Shown here: positions 9,129 through 18,319 of the stretch, piece by piece
Layout of the letters: each line of letters begins with the position of its first letter
Position numbering within the stretch: position 1 is the stretch's first letter
NCBI RefSeq assembly: GCF_019801215.1
Contig: NZ_JAHVJO010000001.1
Coordinates: 868,001-932,000 of the forward strand
Reading direction: 5' to 3'
Length of the DNA stretch: 64,000 bases
Origin: Fictibacillus nanhaiensis
GTDB taxonomy: Bacteria > Bacillota > Bacilli > Bacillales > Fictibacillaceae
Notes under the pieces: model-generated
The model's input: the letters and a program-made list of their open reading frames with translations, nothing else
Database searches by the model: none
Told to the model about the DNA's origin: nothing
Translations under genes and position numbers: made by a program

Positions 9129-10012
9129 CCCACTCTTATTTGTATCTCTAATGCTTGTAATGCTTCTTTTACTGCTTGTTTGTCCAATTCGTATCTGCAT
9201 TCTTCAAGATCTCTATCGATAACGTCAGGTACATCTGTAAAAATCGTACAAAGATCTTTACTTAAAATCGCCATGTCTCTTCCAGCTTCTAGCTTTTTAA
9301 AATACCTTTTAAATTTCGGATCGAGATTTTCAAAGTTCTCATAAATAAATTCAACGGCACCGTATTGCTGGATGAGTGGTAAAGCGGCTTTATCACCTAC
9401 ACCAGCAACGCCTGGAATGTTATCACTCTTGTCACCTAATAGTGCTTTAACATCTATCCATTGGGCAGGTGTAATGCCATAGTCCTCTTGAAAATGAGTC
9501 AGCGTGTACTTTAATTCATCACGTTTCACAGAAATAAGCTGAGATGTCTTATCACATAACAACTGTAAAAGATCACGATCGTTGCTATATATAATACACT
9601 CCCCGTTTCGTTCATTGCGCCAACGGTTAACGAGAGTTCCGATGATATCGTCTGCTTCGTATCTTGGAATGGTCAGTTGCGTGACCCCGATCGTCTCAAA
9701 CAATTCAACAAGCGTTTCATACTGTTGAATAAGAGGCTCAGGTAGCTCATTTCGAGTTCCTTTATAATCTGCAAATTTTTCTCGTCTTAATGTTTCATCA
9801 CGTTTCACATCCCAGGCAACGGCAATATGTGAAGGCTGATGCTCTCTAACAAGCATTAATAATTTTTGGATGGTAACCCTAATCGCATTTGTGAACTGTC
9901 CTTTCGAATTTCGAGGCAGATCATGCATTTCTTTTCCATATGCTGTAGCAAAATAACAACGGCTTAACAAGTTAAAACCATCAATTAATAATAAGACTTC
10001 TTTCTTTTCCAT
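9125..10012 (-). CDS. ypcP: 5'-3' exonuclease (YpcP / ExoR type)
   Basis: 295 residues from the ATG at 10012. It looks like the stand-alone 5' nuclease domain of DNA polymerase I. Metal-binding acidic residues are in LIDGFNLL, YEADDIIGTL and YSNDRDLLQLL, and the helix-hairpin-helix region reads LLGDKSDNIPGVAGVGDKAA near residue 190. It acts on 5' flaps and on RNA-DNA primers during replication and repair. An upstream in-frame extension of 19 codons lacks a ribosome binding site and was dropped. It lies directly downstream of the predicted 6S RNA terminator on the same strand. Confidence 0.88.
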   Translation of the reverse strand: MEKKEVLLLIDGFNLLSRCYFATAYGKEMHDLPRNSKGQFTNAIRVTIQKLLMLVREHQPSHIAVAWDVKRDETLRREKFADYKGTRNELPEPLIQQYETLVELFETIGVTQLTIPRYEADDIIGTLVNRWRNERNGECIIYSNDRDLLQLLCDKTSQLISVKRDELKYTLTHFQEDYGITPAQWIDVKALLGDKSDNIPGVAGVGDKAALPLIQQYGAVEFIYENFENLDPKFKRYFKKLEAGRDMAILSKDLCTIFTDVPDVIDRDLEECRYELDKQAVKEALQALEIQIRVG

Positions 10013-10060
10013 TTTATTCGTTATCCCCCGGTATAGTATCTGTTCACTAAAGTTATGAAA

Positions 10061-10093
10061 AAAGCGCATTTTACAGTGAAGTAAAATACGCTT
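10061..10093 (-). terminator. Terminator of the predicted 6S RNA
   Basis: Minus-strand stem AAGCGTATTTTAC / GTAAAATGCGCTT with a short loop, followed by TTTTTT. It ends just before the exonuclease gene. Confidence 0.9.
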
Positions 10094-10286
10094 GTTAAAA
10101 GTTAAGTAAAATCCGCTCTGCCGTGACTTTATATGCCTTTGGAACCTGATCTCTCAGGTGGGTATCCGCAGCTGTCGTTACAGCCTTCCAAGCCGAATGC
10201 AAGGCATGGCTGCCTGACAGATCATATTGGATTCCCGTCATTAGCACATAGGTTAAAGACATTGGAAAGCCACTAACATCGCAGAT
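10094..10286 (-). ncRNA. ssrS: Probable 6S RNA
   Basis: A gene-free stretch with its own promoter and a strong terminator. The predicted transcript of about 190 bases starts AAAATCTGCGATGTTAG and its 3' part contains GCGGATTTT, so the ends pair as AAAATC-GC / GC-GATTTT. The 5' half reads like Bacillus 6S-1 RNA (GTTAGT ... TTTAACC ... GTGCTAA). Long pairing arms flank internal bubbles, as expected for the RNA that mimics an open promoter and binds sigma-A RNA polymerase. The assignment rests on remembered similarity and layout, not on a covariance search. Confidence 0.6.
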
Positions 10287-10290
10287 TTTT

Positions 10291-10319
10291 ATTATACTCT
10301 CTCTTGTAGCAGAAGTAAA
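10291..10319 (-). promoter_or_regulatory. SigA promoter of the predicted 6S RNA
   Basis: On the minus strand TTTACT, a 17-base spacer and a perfect TATAAT (10296-10291), giving a start near 10285. Confidence 0.7.
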
Positions 10320-10320
10320 A

Positions 10321-10461
10321 TTATTTTGTTTTTTTGCCGTGACGCATTTTTTCTACTTCCAATTCTGCATAAGAAGCAAACTCTTCTTGATGGTTGTTTT
10401 CCTGCTGCTTGGCATTATTATTGCGCTGTGCATTTGCATTTCCTTTTTTCTGTCTACCCAA
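10321..10461 (-). CDS. Small hydrophilic protein, unknown (spore-protein-like composition)
   Basis: 46 residues from a TTG behind a strong AAGGAGGG site. The sequence is rich in N, Q and K in the first half (QKKGNANAQRNNNAKQQ) and then reads EEFASYAELEVEKMRHGKK. The EFAS element and composition recall gamma-type small acid-soluble spore proteins, but the match is too weak for a call. No membrane segment or cysteine. It is divergent from the zinc-ribbon gene; the two starts are about 105 bases apart. Confidence 0.6.
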   Translation of the reverse strand: MGRQKKGNANAQRNNNAKQQENNHQEEFASYAELEVEKMRHGKKTK

Positions 10462-10565
10462 AGTTATTCCCTCCTTTTTCTTACTATGGCTTAAACGTTT
10501 GCAAATAAAACTTACATAATTTTTCCTTAGTTGGTCAAGCTAATACTAAAAAGGAGGTCTATTCT

Positions 10566-10817
10566 TTGGCAAATCCTTATTTATGTCCAAATTGTAAAAC
10601 AAACCGTACACGTTTCAATGTAATTGAACAAAATCCTGTTTCAGTAAAACTAGATCCCGCCACAGGAGATGTAGTCCAGCAGTATGAAGAGGGTCAATTA
10701 GATATGTTTCATCTCCCTTATAACGGTTCTGAAAGATTGATTCAATGTGGAGCTTGCGGTGTTGTTGGTGAAGAAGAGATGTACATTAAGCGTGCTCAAA
10801 GCAACCCTCGACAGTAA
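10566..10817 (+). CDS. Small zinc-ribbon protein
   Basis: 83 residues, TTG start behind AAAGGAGG. Two CxxC knuckles (CPNCK near residue 7 and CGACG near residue 61) would bind one zinc ion. The middle carries VKLDPATGDVVQQYEEGQ. Similar small proteins occur in Bacillus, sometimes labelled as DNA alkylation repair proteins; that name has little support here. It has its own terminator and is probably monocistronic. Confidence 0.7.
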   Translation: MANPYLCPNCKTNRTRFNVIEQNPVSVKLDPATGDVVQQYEEGQLDMFHLPYNGSERLIQCGACGVVGEEEMYIKRAQSNPRQ

Positions 10818-10822
10818 AAAAA

Positions 10823-10852
10823 GGCAAAGACTGCTAGTCAGTCTTTGCTTTT
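10823..10852. terminator. Bidirectional terminator
   Basis: GCAAAGACTG / CAGTCTTTGC stem with A-rich and T-rich flanks on both sides; it serves the zinc-ribbon gene and lies at the end of the convergent broken gene. Confidence 0.85.
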
Positions 10853-10856
10853 TTTA

Positions 10857-12536
10857 TCACTCTTTGTTTAATGGAGGCAGTAATAGAGGAACAGTCACTT
10901 CGTTTTTCAATGGTTCAATATGTGTTAAATGAGAGAATGTGATTGTAAGGTCTTCTACCGGCATTTCCTCAATAAAATGAATGATATATGCGGGTTTCTC
11001 TTATTCATAAAGTTCTAAAACGTAATAATACTCCAGCTTTATTATTTCTTGTCCGAACCGTGTCCCTTTTTCTCACTCTTTGATTTTATTCATATCTGGA
11101 ACTACATAGCTTATGGTCACAGGTGAGGATAGTGGTGTTGAATATACAAGGTCAGATAAGCTTATCGTTAAATTCTCGTTCGGAATTGAAATGGGTTTTC
11201 CCTCTCCTATATTTAACTCTTCTGGGTTATAAAAAGTAATATAATAAGTTATTTTAGTCTCAGAATAGTCGGTAAGAATATCAAAGTTTTTTAACTTATC
11301 CTTCTTTTCATTTGTAACGCTAACAAGATTTTTTTTATAGCTTCTGGAATATTCTTCTGGAATCGAGTCGTTTGAGTAATAATTTTCCGGAGTAAGTCTT
11401 ACACTATCCCTGGTTTCATCATTAGTTATTAACATGCTAATTTTTACAGAAGGTCCTCCGTTAAACAATGATAAGCCTTCATAGACAATTTTAGTATTGT
11501 TTTTATTCACGATTAGTTCACTTTTTATTAGAGGCTGAGCTGAATTCTTACTGAACTTATCTATATCTTCTTTCGGAATTGTCCAGCTGTACAATTGATT
11601 ATTTTTATGTATAGATGAATGAAACGTAAGGGATTTTTCTATTGTTCCAGTACTTATTCCAGTAGCTTCTTCATAAAACGGAAGATGATATCCCTTTTCC
11701 TTAGTTCCCACAATATCCAAGTAATAGGGACTAGGTTGATCATTTGAAGAGACTGAAAAGCCTACAAGTTCTTTATCATCATTTGGTATAGTTAAAGACA
11801 ATTGCCTATTGTACAAAAGAATGTTATATGAATGTATTACGGCTTTTTTGTTAGTTCCATAAGTAAACGTATTGTTTATTGGAGAAGATAGTAATACTTT
11901 TTCATAAACATTTTCTGATGATACTTTGAGGGCTATATTTTTAATAGGACGTGTTCCTTCTTTATTTGCAAGTTCTAATTCTTGTAATTCAATACGATTT
12001 GCATCAATTAAAAGGTTCCAGTCCATTTGTTCATTGTTTACAATCATTGGAGATACCATCATCGAGCGATAAAGTCTATGTTTATAAACAAACCCGTCAT
12101 CTATCATTCCCTGCACTCCTGTATTTTCTCTGGCTGAAAAAACCTCTTCTTTCCCATCAGGTGTAGATAATTTTATCTTTTTAATAGTAAGTCTCGGAAC
12201 AGTATGTTCATCCTTATCCCTTTCTTTAAGATCGATGCTATATAAGAAATATAACCTTCCTTCAGCATTCCATATTTTTTCAATTTTCAAGGTGCGGTAA
12301 ATTTCTTCTAATTGCAATGTTTTATTTCCATTTTGTAACAAACCAAAGTTATCTATTATTTCTAGTTCTTCAAACTTTCTGTACTCTCTTTCCATTCCTT
12401 CTTGCAGTGTCTGTACGATCGTAAATTCCTTTTCATCAACTTTCCAAACAGGTTCCGCACTTTTCTTAAATTGTGTGTACATAGCAAAACCAGCTAATAA
12501 TAGGACACCCACCATTGCCTTTTTCCATTTATGCAA
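10857..12536 (-). pseudogene. Membrane-anchored protein gene interrupted by two in-frame stops near the 3' end
   Basis: The intact part codes for 487 residues: an N-terminal anchor (KAMVGVLLLAGFAMYTQF), then a long beta-rich extracytoplasmic region. The frame is closed by TGA at 11073-11075, but the same frame continues with GTRFGQEIIKLEYYYVLELYE, meets TAA at 11001-11003, and runs on through IHFIEEMPVEDLTITFSHLTHI (described in pieces) to a third stop at 10857-10859. The extra 71 codons look like genuine protein and end at the terminator. I infer a formerly ~560-residue protein that has lost its C-terminus; the 487-residue form may still be made. The fold resembles anti-sigma-associated DUF4179/DUF5643 proteins, but I am not sure. 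Confidence 0.6.
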
Positions 12537-12621
12537 GAATTACATCCCCTTTTCTTTCTGTATAAAAAAATAATACCACAATATTATGAAAATTCATGAA
12601 AAACAACCTAAAATATGGAAT

Positions 12622-12652
12622 AAAAAAACCTTGCCGAGTTGACAAGGTTTTA
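12622..12652 (-). terminator. Terminator of the kamA-yod operon
   Basis: Minus-strand stem AAAACCTTG / CAAGGTTTT followed by TTTT, immediately after the last gene of the operon. Confidence 0.85.
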
Positions 12653-12656
12653 AATA

Positions 12657-13964
12657 TTACAAAGAGACAGTTTCACTTATTTGAGTTAATTGCTTCTTCA
12701 TAATGCCAAGTCCCTTTTCAAGTTGTTCATTTGATATAACAAGTGGTGAGAGTATACGAATAACATTGCTGTATAACCCTGCTCCCATGATAGCGACTCC
12801 ATTTTGATTGCAAAGAGAAATGATTTTCTTTGCTTTATTTGCATCAGGTGTTTTAGAGGTTTTGTCGATAACGATTTCTAGTGCACACATAGCACCAATT
12901 CCACGTACATCTCCAATAAAATCATATTGCTCTTTCCATTTCTTGAACGTGTTCAGGATGATGTCTCCTATTTCATTGGCTCTCTTCAAAAGTTGTTCGT
13001 CTTCTATCATTGAGATGACTTCTAAAGCAGCCACACAACCAAGAGGACTACCGCCATACGTTCCACCAATCTCTCCAGGGGAAGGAGCATCCATAATCTC
13101 AGCCTTTCCCGTTACAGCTGAAATAGGGAGACCTGCAGCAATCGATTTGGACATGGTCATCAAATCAGGAACAACATCAAAATGTTCCATCGCAAACATT
13201 TTCCCCGTCCGGCCAAATCCGGTTTGAATTTCATCAGCGATGAGTAAAATGTTATATTGATCACAAATCTTTCGCAGACCTTTAACAAAAGTTTTAGAAG
13301 GAATGACGAAACCACCTTCACCTTGGACGGGTTCTAAAATGATTGCGGCGATTTCTTCTGGAGGTACTTCTCCCAAAAAGAAATCTTCAAATTTCTTTAA
13401 AATGGCAGCATCCGTTTCTTCAACATTTCGGTCTTCTCTATAATAATAAGGATAAGGCATCTTATACGTTTCAGGAGCAAACGGTCCAAACTCAAATTTA
13501 TATGGTTTCACCTTGCTCGTAAGAGACATCGCAAGCAATGTTCTGCCATGAAATCCTCTTTCAAATGATATGATTGCTTTTCGGCCAGTAAATTTACGCG
13601 CAATTTTGACTGCATTTTCTACTGCTTCAGCCCCACTGTTTAAAAAAAACGTTTTTTTATGGTGATCTCCCGGAGTAATTTCGTTTAGCTTTTCAGCTAA
13701 CTGGATATAAGGTTCATACATCATGACATGAAAACAAGGATGAATGTATTTATCGATTTGATTTTTTAAAGCTTCTACTATTCTAGGCGGACAATGTCCA
13801 ACGTTTAACGTACCAATCGCACTGGCAAAATCAATATACTCTTTACCGTCAACGTCTGTCATTGTGCTTCCGCTCGCATTATCTACAAAATTTAATACCG
13901 TATTGAATGGTCCTCTTGGCACATTAAGTTCTTTCTTTTTTAATAGTTCATCCGACTTTTTCAT
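12657..13964 (-). CDS. Class III aminotransferase, GabT-like
   Basis: 435 residues. PLP enzyme of the ornithine/GABA aminotransferase group: NSGAEAVENAVKIAR near residue 105, ADEIQTGFGRTG near 240 and the Schiff-base lysine in MSKSIAAGLPISAV near 270. It resembles 4-aminobutyrate/2-oxoglutarate aminotransferase. The ATG at 13964 has GGAGGG upstream and overlaps the yodQ stop as ATGA, so the two are coupled. Bacillus subtilis lacks this extra gene in its kamA-yod cluster; here it may process an aldehyde or amine from lysine breakdown. The substrate is inferred from context only. Confidence 0.82.
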   Translation of the reverse strand: MKKSDELLKKKELNVPRGPFNTVLNFVDNASGSTMTDVDGKEYIDFASAIGTLNVGHCPPRIVEALKNQIDKYIHPCFHVMMYEPYIQLAEKLNEITPGDHHKKTFFLNSGAEAVENAVKIARKFTGRKAIISFERGFHGRTLLAMSLTSKVKPYKFEFGPFAPETYKMPYPYYYREDRNVEETDAAILKKFEDFFLGEVPPEEIAAIILEPVQGEGGFVIPSKTFVKGLRKICDQYNILLIADEIQTGFGRTGKMFAMEHFDVVPDLMTMSKSIAAGLPISAVTGKAEIMDAPSPGEIGGTYGGSPLGCVAALEVISMIEDEQLLKRANEIGDIILNTFKKWKEQYDFIGDVRGIGAMCALEIVIDKTSKTPDANKAKKIISLCNQNGVAIMGAGLYSNVIRILSPLVISNEQLEKGLGIMKKQLTQISETVSL

Positions 13965-15223
13965 TCGCTGCTCCCTCCACACCAATCATAAATCGTTAAG
14001 GCAATGATTTCCGCTGCCTCCAGTATCTTTTCAATTTCAATGTATTCATTCGGATAGTGAGCGACTGCTGTAACGCCTGGTCCGAAAACAATAGAAGGCG
14101 TATCTCCTACCTGTGATAAGAGACCTCCGTCTGTTCCCCATGGAGAAGCTTCTATTACTGGTTTTTCCCGTCGAACGTGTTCATAGTTTCTGATTAATAT
14201 GTTCATCAGTGGATGCTCAGGATCAATCGAACCAGGCAGCCATTGTGCTCCGAACCATTCCACTGATACAGGATGTTCGTTTAACCAGGGATCTTGAATT
14301 CTCATTACATATTGTTCTAGTTCTTTCTTTACCTCTTCTAGTGTTTCATGTGGTGCAACACCAATGCGTCCTTCGAGATAGACCAAGTCGGGAACACTTG
14401 AAGGCCAATTTCCGCCACCCATTTTACCTATATTAATAGGAACAGGAATAGGTATGTCTTTATATAAAGGATCGGTAATTCTATTGTTCCGTTTACTCTC
14501 AAGTTCTTTTATTGCTTCTAGCACGACTGCTGCCTTTTCGATAGCACTAACACCTTCATAACGTGTTCCTCCATGAGCCGCTTTCCCTTTTATCGTTAGC
14601 TTAAACCACATAGAACCTTGTTGAGCAGGGAAAATCTTCATATTCGTAGGTTCGGGAATAATTGCAGCGTCTGCCTTATAACCTCTTAATATTGCCGCAA
14701 GCGTACCTGCACCTCCACTTTCTTCTTCTATTACACTGTGAAAAAATAAGTCACCTTTAAGTGTTGTGCCCGTTGCTTTTAACGCTTGAATCGCAAGAAG
14801 CAGTGACAAGTTACCACCCTTCATGTCGGTGGAACCCCGACCGTACAATTTTCCGTCGATGATCTTACCGCTAAAAGGATGATCGTCCCATTGCTTTAAA
14901 TCTCCTTCCGGTACAACATCTACATGTCCGTTCAAAACGAGTGAACGTCCCTTTCCCGAGCCACGCCATATTCCTACTACATTAGGACTTTGGCTAAAGT
15001 CGGTTCGGCTAGCACAGAAGTTTGGGTGACCCGCTAACTCTTCACCGTCCGGATACCATAGATCCACCTCAAGACCGATTTCTTCCAGCTTTTGAGCTAC
15101 AATCTTTTGAACACCAGATTCATTGCCTGTTGTACTTGCTTCCTGGACGGTTTTTTGTAAAAAAGCCAAAGCATTTTCTTTTTCTTTTAAAAGCCAATTC
15201 GAGAGTTTTTCTTTTACAAGCAT
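13961..15223 (-). CDS. yodQ: M20-family peptidase/deacylase YodQ
   Basis: 420 residues. Zinc-dependent amidohydrolase of the ArgE/DapE group: LNGHVDVVPEGD near residue 97, the metal and catalytic region GRGSTDMKGG near 130 and EEESGGAGT near 165. In Bacillus the orthologue sits in the same cluster and is thought to act on an N-acylated amino acid; here an N-acetyl-beta-lysine-type substrate is plausible because yodP encodes the matching acetyltransferase. AGGAGGG precedes the ATG. Confidence 0.83.
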   Translation of the reverse strand: MLVKEKLSNWLLKEKENALAFLQKTVQEASTTGNESGVQKIVAQKLEEIGLEVDLWYPDGEELAGHPNFCASRTDFSQSPNVVGIWRGSGKGRSLVLNGHVDVVPEGDLKQWDDHPFSGKIIDGKLYGRGSTDMKGGNLSLLLAIQALKATGTTLKGDLFFHSVIEEESGGAGTLAAILRGYKADAAIIPEPTNMKIFPAQQGSMWFKLTIKGKAAHGGTRYEGVSAIEKAAVVLEAIKELESKRNNRITDPLYKDIPIPVPINIGKMGGGNWPSSVPDLVYLEGRIGVAPHETLEEVKKELEQYVMRIQDPWLNEHPVSVEWFGAQWLPGSIDPEHPLMNILIRNYEHVRREKPVIEASPWGTDGGLLSQVGDTPSIVFGPGVTAVAHYPNEYIEIEKILEAAEIIALTIYDWCGGSSE

Positions 15224-15241
15224 TCCTAACCCTCCTTTTTG

Positions 15242-15904
15242 CTATTTAAAAACAGAAATCTTTTCATCCACAATTATGTGTGCACCTGTTGTGTTTACCA
15301 CATCATTAACCGTATAAGGATTCATAATTTCCCGTAAGATCAATTGGCCATCCTTACATTGAAACACGGCTTTTTCGGTAATGATCATATGTGCACCTTT
15401 CTTTACCGTAAGAGGCAGTGAGCATTCCTTAACGATTTTTGGGTTACCGAACTTATCCGTATGGTTCATCAGTATGATGACTTTTTTTGCTTTTTGAGCA
15501 AGATCAATTGCCCCGCCCATTCCAGGTACTCTTTTCCCTGGAACGATCCAGTTTGCGATGTCTCCTGTCTCACTTACTTCTAAAGCACCTAGAATGGTGA
15601 CATCAAGAAGGCCCTTTCTGATGATGCCGAAAGCGGTAGCACTGTCAAAATAAGAAGCACCTGGCTGGATGGTAACCGGATAGCCCCCAGCATTTGACAA
15701 GTTCCCATCTTCTTCTCCATTCTTGGGAGATCCGCCCATGCCTAAAATTCCATTTTCAGTATGGAGCATAATATGTAGTTCTTGAGGAATGTAATCAGCC
15801 ACTAGTGTCGGGATTCCGATTCCAAGATTAACAGTCATCCCATTCTTTATTTCGAGTGCTGCCCTTCTCGCGATTCTGTGCCTGGTTTCAATTCCCAAAC
15901 CCAT
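15242..15904 (-). CDS. yodR: CoA-transferase beta subunit YodR
   Basis: 220 residues, beta subunit of a 3-oxoacid-type CoA transferase. The N-terminus (NGMTVNLGIGIPTLVADY) and HTENGILGMG near residue 55 are typical; the catalytic glutamate should be the E of ENGILG. It pairs with YodS. The ATG at 15904 lies 58 bases inside the yodS coding end, with AAGGGGTGG upstream, so translation is coupled. The pair probably moves CoA onto a beta-keto or beta-amino acid from lysine breakdown. Confidence 0.85.
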   Translation of the reverse strand: MGLGIETRHRIARRAALEIKNGMTVNLGIGIPTLVADYIPQELHIMLHTENGILGMGGSPKNGEEDGNLSNAGGYPVTIQPGASYFDSATAFGIIRKGLLDVTILGALEVSETGDIANWIVPGKRVPGMGGAIDLAQKAKKVIILMNHTDKFGNPKIVKECSLPLTVKKGAHMIITEKAVFQCKDGQLILREIMNPYTVNDVVNTTGAHIIVDEKISVFK

Positions 15905-16578
15905 TTCCAGTCCACCCCTTTACTTTGAATGATGTAATCTACAAAAACTCCTGGTGTTATGACTTCCTCAGGATTTAAAGAACCTACAGGCACAATCTCT
16001 TCTACTTCAGCAATCGTGATCTGTCCCGCAGTAGCGACTAATGGATTTGTGTTTCTCGCACTCTTGTCATACACAAGGTTTCCATACAAATCTGCTTTTT
16101 TTGCATAAACAATTGAAACATCAGCCGTTAAAGCAGTCTCAATCATATATTCTTTTTGATTCACTTGAACTTTCTGTTTGTTGGCTTCTACAACAGTACC
16201 TAATCCAACATCAACTAAAATGCCGCCAAGTCCCATACCTCCTGCTCTAATCTTCTCAGCAAGAGTTCCTTGAGGGACAAATTCAACGTCTAGAGATCCA
16301 TCCTGCATTTGTTTACCTGCCTCAGGATTTGATCCAATATGTGATGCAATGAGTTTTTTTACACGTTTTTCTGTGATCAGTTTTCCTGGTCCTATCCAAG
16401 GAAAACCCGTGTCATTGCTTATTAGAAAGATATCGTGTATATTTTTTTCCAATATAAGATTGACTAGGGTTGGAGGAGCACCTACTCCTCCAAAACCGCC
16501 AATCATCAGTGACATTCCGTTAAAAAAATATTGAGAAGCACTCTCTAAGGAAATTTGTTTATTTACGGTTTGCAGCAT
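15847..16578 (-). CDS. yodS: CoA-transferase alpha subunit YodS
   Basis: 243 residues, alpha subunit of the same CoA transferase. MSLMIGGFGGVGAPPTLVN near residue 20 matches the GGFG(x)xGxP signature of family I alpha subunits. The ATG at 16578 follows AGAGGTG. It follows yodT by 14 bases and overlaps yodR, so the three are one transcript. Confidence 0.85.
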   Translation of the reverse strand: MLQTVNKQISLESASQYFFNGMSLMIGGFGGVGAPPTLVNLILEKNIHDIFLISNDTGFPWIGPGKLITEKRVKKLIASHIGSNPEAGKQMQDGSLDVEFVPQGTLAEKIRAGGMGLGGILVDVGLGTVVEANKQKVQVNQKEYMIETALTADVSIVYAKKADLYGNLVYDKSARNTNPLVATAGQITIAEVEEIVPVGSLNPEEVITPGVFVDYIIQSKGVDWKWVWELKPGTESREGQHSK

Positions 16579-16592
16579 ATTCCACACCTCTT

Positions 16593-17960
16593 TCAACTCG
16601 TGGCTTCAGTTATATATAAACCCTCAGAGATTAATTGATTCGTTAATTCATTAATCGCTTGATCAAGAATATCTATCATGTCACTAATTTGTTCTTTCGT
16701 TACAGTCAAAGGTGGAGAAACAAGTATAGAATCTCCTGAAAAACCTGTTACACCGCCGACTGCCGGATAAACGAGCAATCCTTTTTCAAAGCAAATGGCT
16801 AAGAGCCGCTCCGTTATCTTGCTTGCCAGTTCAAAAGGTTCCCTTGTCATGGGGTCTTTTACGAGTTCAATCCCACATAATAAACCTTTGCCTCTAACGT
16901 CCCCAATTAATGAATATTTCCATTGCAAGCGTTGTAATTGAACGAGTAAATGGTCTCCCATTATAGCTGCATTTTCTTGTAAGTTATTTTTTTCCATATA
17001 ATGCAGTACGGCTAGACATGCTGCTGCGGACTGAGGATTAGCACTAAATGTATGGCCACTCATTACAATTTTGCTTCCAGACTCAATTACGTTCATAATA
17101 CGGTCTGAAACAAGTGTCGCAGCCATAGGGGTATACCCTGCGCTCATCCCTTTTCCAAGCGCGATAATGTCAGGCACGACATTCCAATGTTCCATTGCGA
17201 ACATTTTTCCTGTTCTACCCATTCCCGTCATAACTTCATCAGCGATCATTAGAATGTTATATTTGTCACAAATCGCTCTGATTTTTGGATAATATTCATC
17301 TGGTGGAACGATTGCGCCGCCTGATGCTCCGATGACCGGTTCCACAATAAAAGCCGCGATTTGATCAGGGCCTAAAGCTTGAATAATACTTTCCAATTCA
17401 TCGGCACATCTGACTTTGCAGCCTGGATAAGCATCTTTTAACGGGCATTGATAGCAATATGGTGCTGGAGCTACAGGTAAATCCTGTAGAAGCGGAGTGA
17501 ATCGCTGTCTCCTTAGCTGATGGCCTGACATGGATAATGCTCCTAAAGTTATTCCATGGTAACTGGTCCATCTTGATAAAACCTTTGTTTTCGTAAAGGT
17601 ACCTTGTTCTTGAAAATATTGAATCGCAATTTTCAAAGCAGTTTCTGTAGCTTCTGAACCACTATTTACAAAGAAGACAGAATTTAAATCTCCAGGAGCA
17701 CTCTCAGCTAATTTTTCAGCGAGAAGTTCTGCAGCATCACTTGTAAATTGTGACCGATACACGAAAGATACATGCTTTGCTTGATTCCACATCGCTTCCG
17801 CAATTTCATCAACACCATGACCAATATTGGCAGTAATGGCACCTGATGAACCGTCAATATATTGCTTCCCATTTTTATCGTATAAATAAATTCCTTTACC
17901 ATGGCTAATAACGGGATATTCATTACCGAGAACCGGTTTAATGAGATGTGACTTTCTCAT
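16593..17960 (-). CDS. yodT: Class III aminotransferase YodT
   Basis: 455 residues, PLP enzyme. NSGSEATETALKIA near residue 103, ADEVMTGMGRTG near 240 and the internal-aldimine lysine in LGKGMSAGYTPMAA near 272. Residues CYQCPLKDAYPGCKVRCADE form an unusual four-cysteine insert near residue 170 that also occurs in Bacillus YodT-like enzymes and could bind metal. Acts in the same lysine-related operon; likely acceptor and donor are unknown. Confidence 0.83.
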   Translation of the reverse strand: MRKSHLIKPVLGNEYPVISHGKGIYLYDKNGKQYIDGSSGAITANIGHGVDEIAEAMWNQAKHVSFVYRSQFTSDAAELLAEKLAESAPGDLNSVFFVNSGSEATETALKIAIQYFQEQGTFTKTKVLSRWTSYHGITLGALSMSGHQLRRQRFTPLLQDLPVAPAPYCYQCPLKDAYPGCKVRCADELESIIQALGPDQIAAFIVEPVIGASGGAIVPPDEYYPKIRAICDKYNILMIADEVMTGMGRTGKMFAMEHWNVVPDIIALGKGMSAGYTPMAATLVSDRIMNVIESGSKIVMSGHTFSANPQSAAACLAVLHYMEKNNLQENAAIMGDHLLVQLQRLQWKYSLIGDVRGKGLLCGIELVKDPMTREPFELASKITERLLAICFEKGLLVYPAVGGVTGFSGDSILVSPPLTVTKEQISDMIDILDQAINELTNQLISEGLYITEATS

Positions 17961-17990
17961 AAAAAGGCTCCTTCCTCATGGGGTTAGAAA

Positions 17991-18017
17991 GGAAATGTCT
18001 AAGAACAAGACATTTCC
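17991..18017 (-). other. Hairpin between yokU and yodT inside the operon
   Basis: GGAAATGTCT / AGACATTTCC stem with a short loop and only TTTCT after it. It may set differential mRNA stability or partial termination between kamA-yokU and the downstream genes. Confidence 0.5.
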
Positions 18018-18032
18018 TCCACTTAAGTGTTG

Positions 18033-18305
18033 TTATAGCTTAAAATAATTTTTCTTTAAAAATCTGGGTATGTTCATTAGTTCAGTGTAGGATATCGTTG
18101 AATCGATTTTCTTGGTATCTATTAGCATAAGCTGATCTTCAATTTCATCTACTATATGGTCTTCTTGATATTCCATCCCACAAGAAGAGCAGGAAACAGA
18201 AGGTATTACGGTTATTTCTACGGCCCTGGATCCATCTGGTAATTCCCAATAACCTGTTAAGCCAGTTTGCTCTGCTTTCTCATTCTCACACCATAAACAC
18301 TTCAT
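18033..18305 (-). CDS. yokU: YokU-family zinc-finger protein
   Basis: 90 residues with CLWCE at the start and CSSCG near residue 40, giving a CxxC/CxxC zinc knuckle of the YgiT/MqsA type. In Bacillus subtilis yokU is next to kamA too. AAGGAGG precedes the ATG and only 14 bases separate it from kamA. Its function is not known; a regulatory or chaperone role for the operon is a guess. Confidence 0.78.
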   Translation of the reverse strand: MKCLWCENEKAEQTGLTGYWELPDGSRAVEITVIPSVSCSSCGMEYQEDHIVDEIEDQLMLIDTKKIDSTISYTELMNIPRFLKKNYFKL

Positions 18306-18319
18306 GTTATCCTCCTTCC

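Noticed and set aside
11073-11075. TGA as a selenocysteine codon in the surface protein
   Set aside because: A TAA follows in the same frame 24 codons on, and no redox motif surrounds it.
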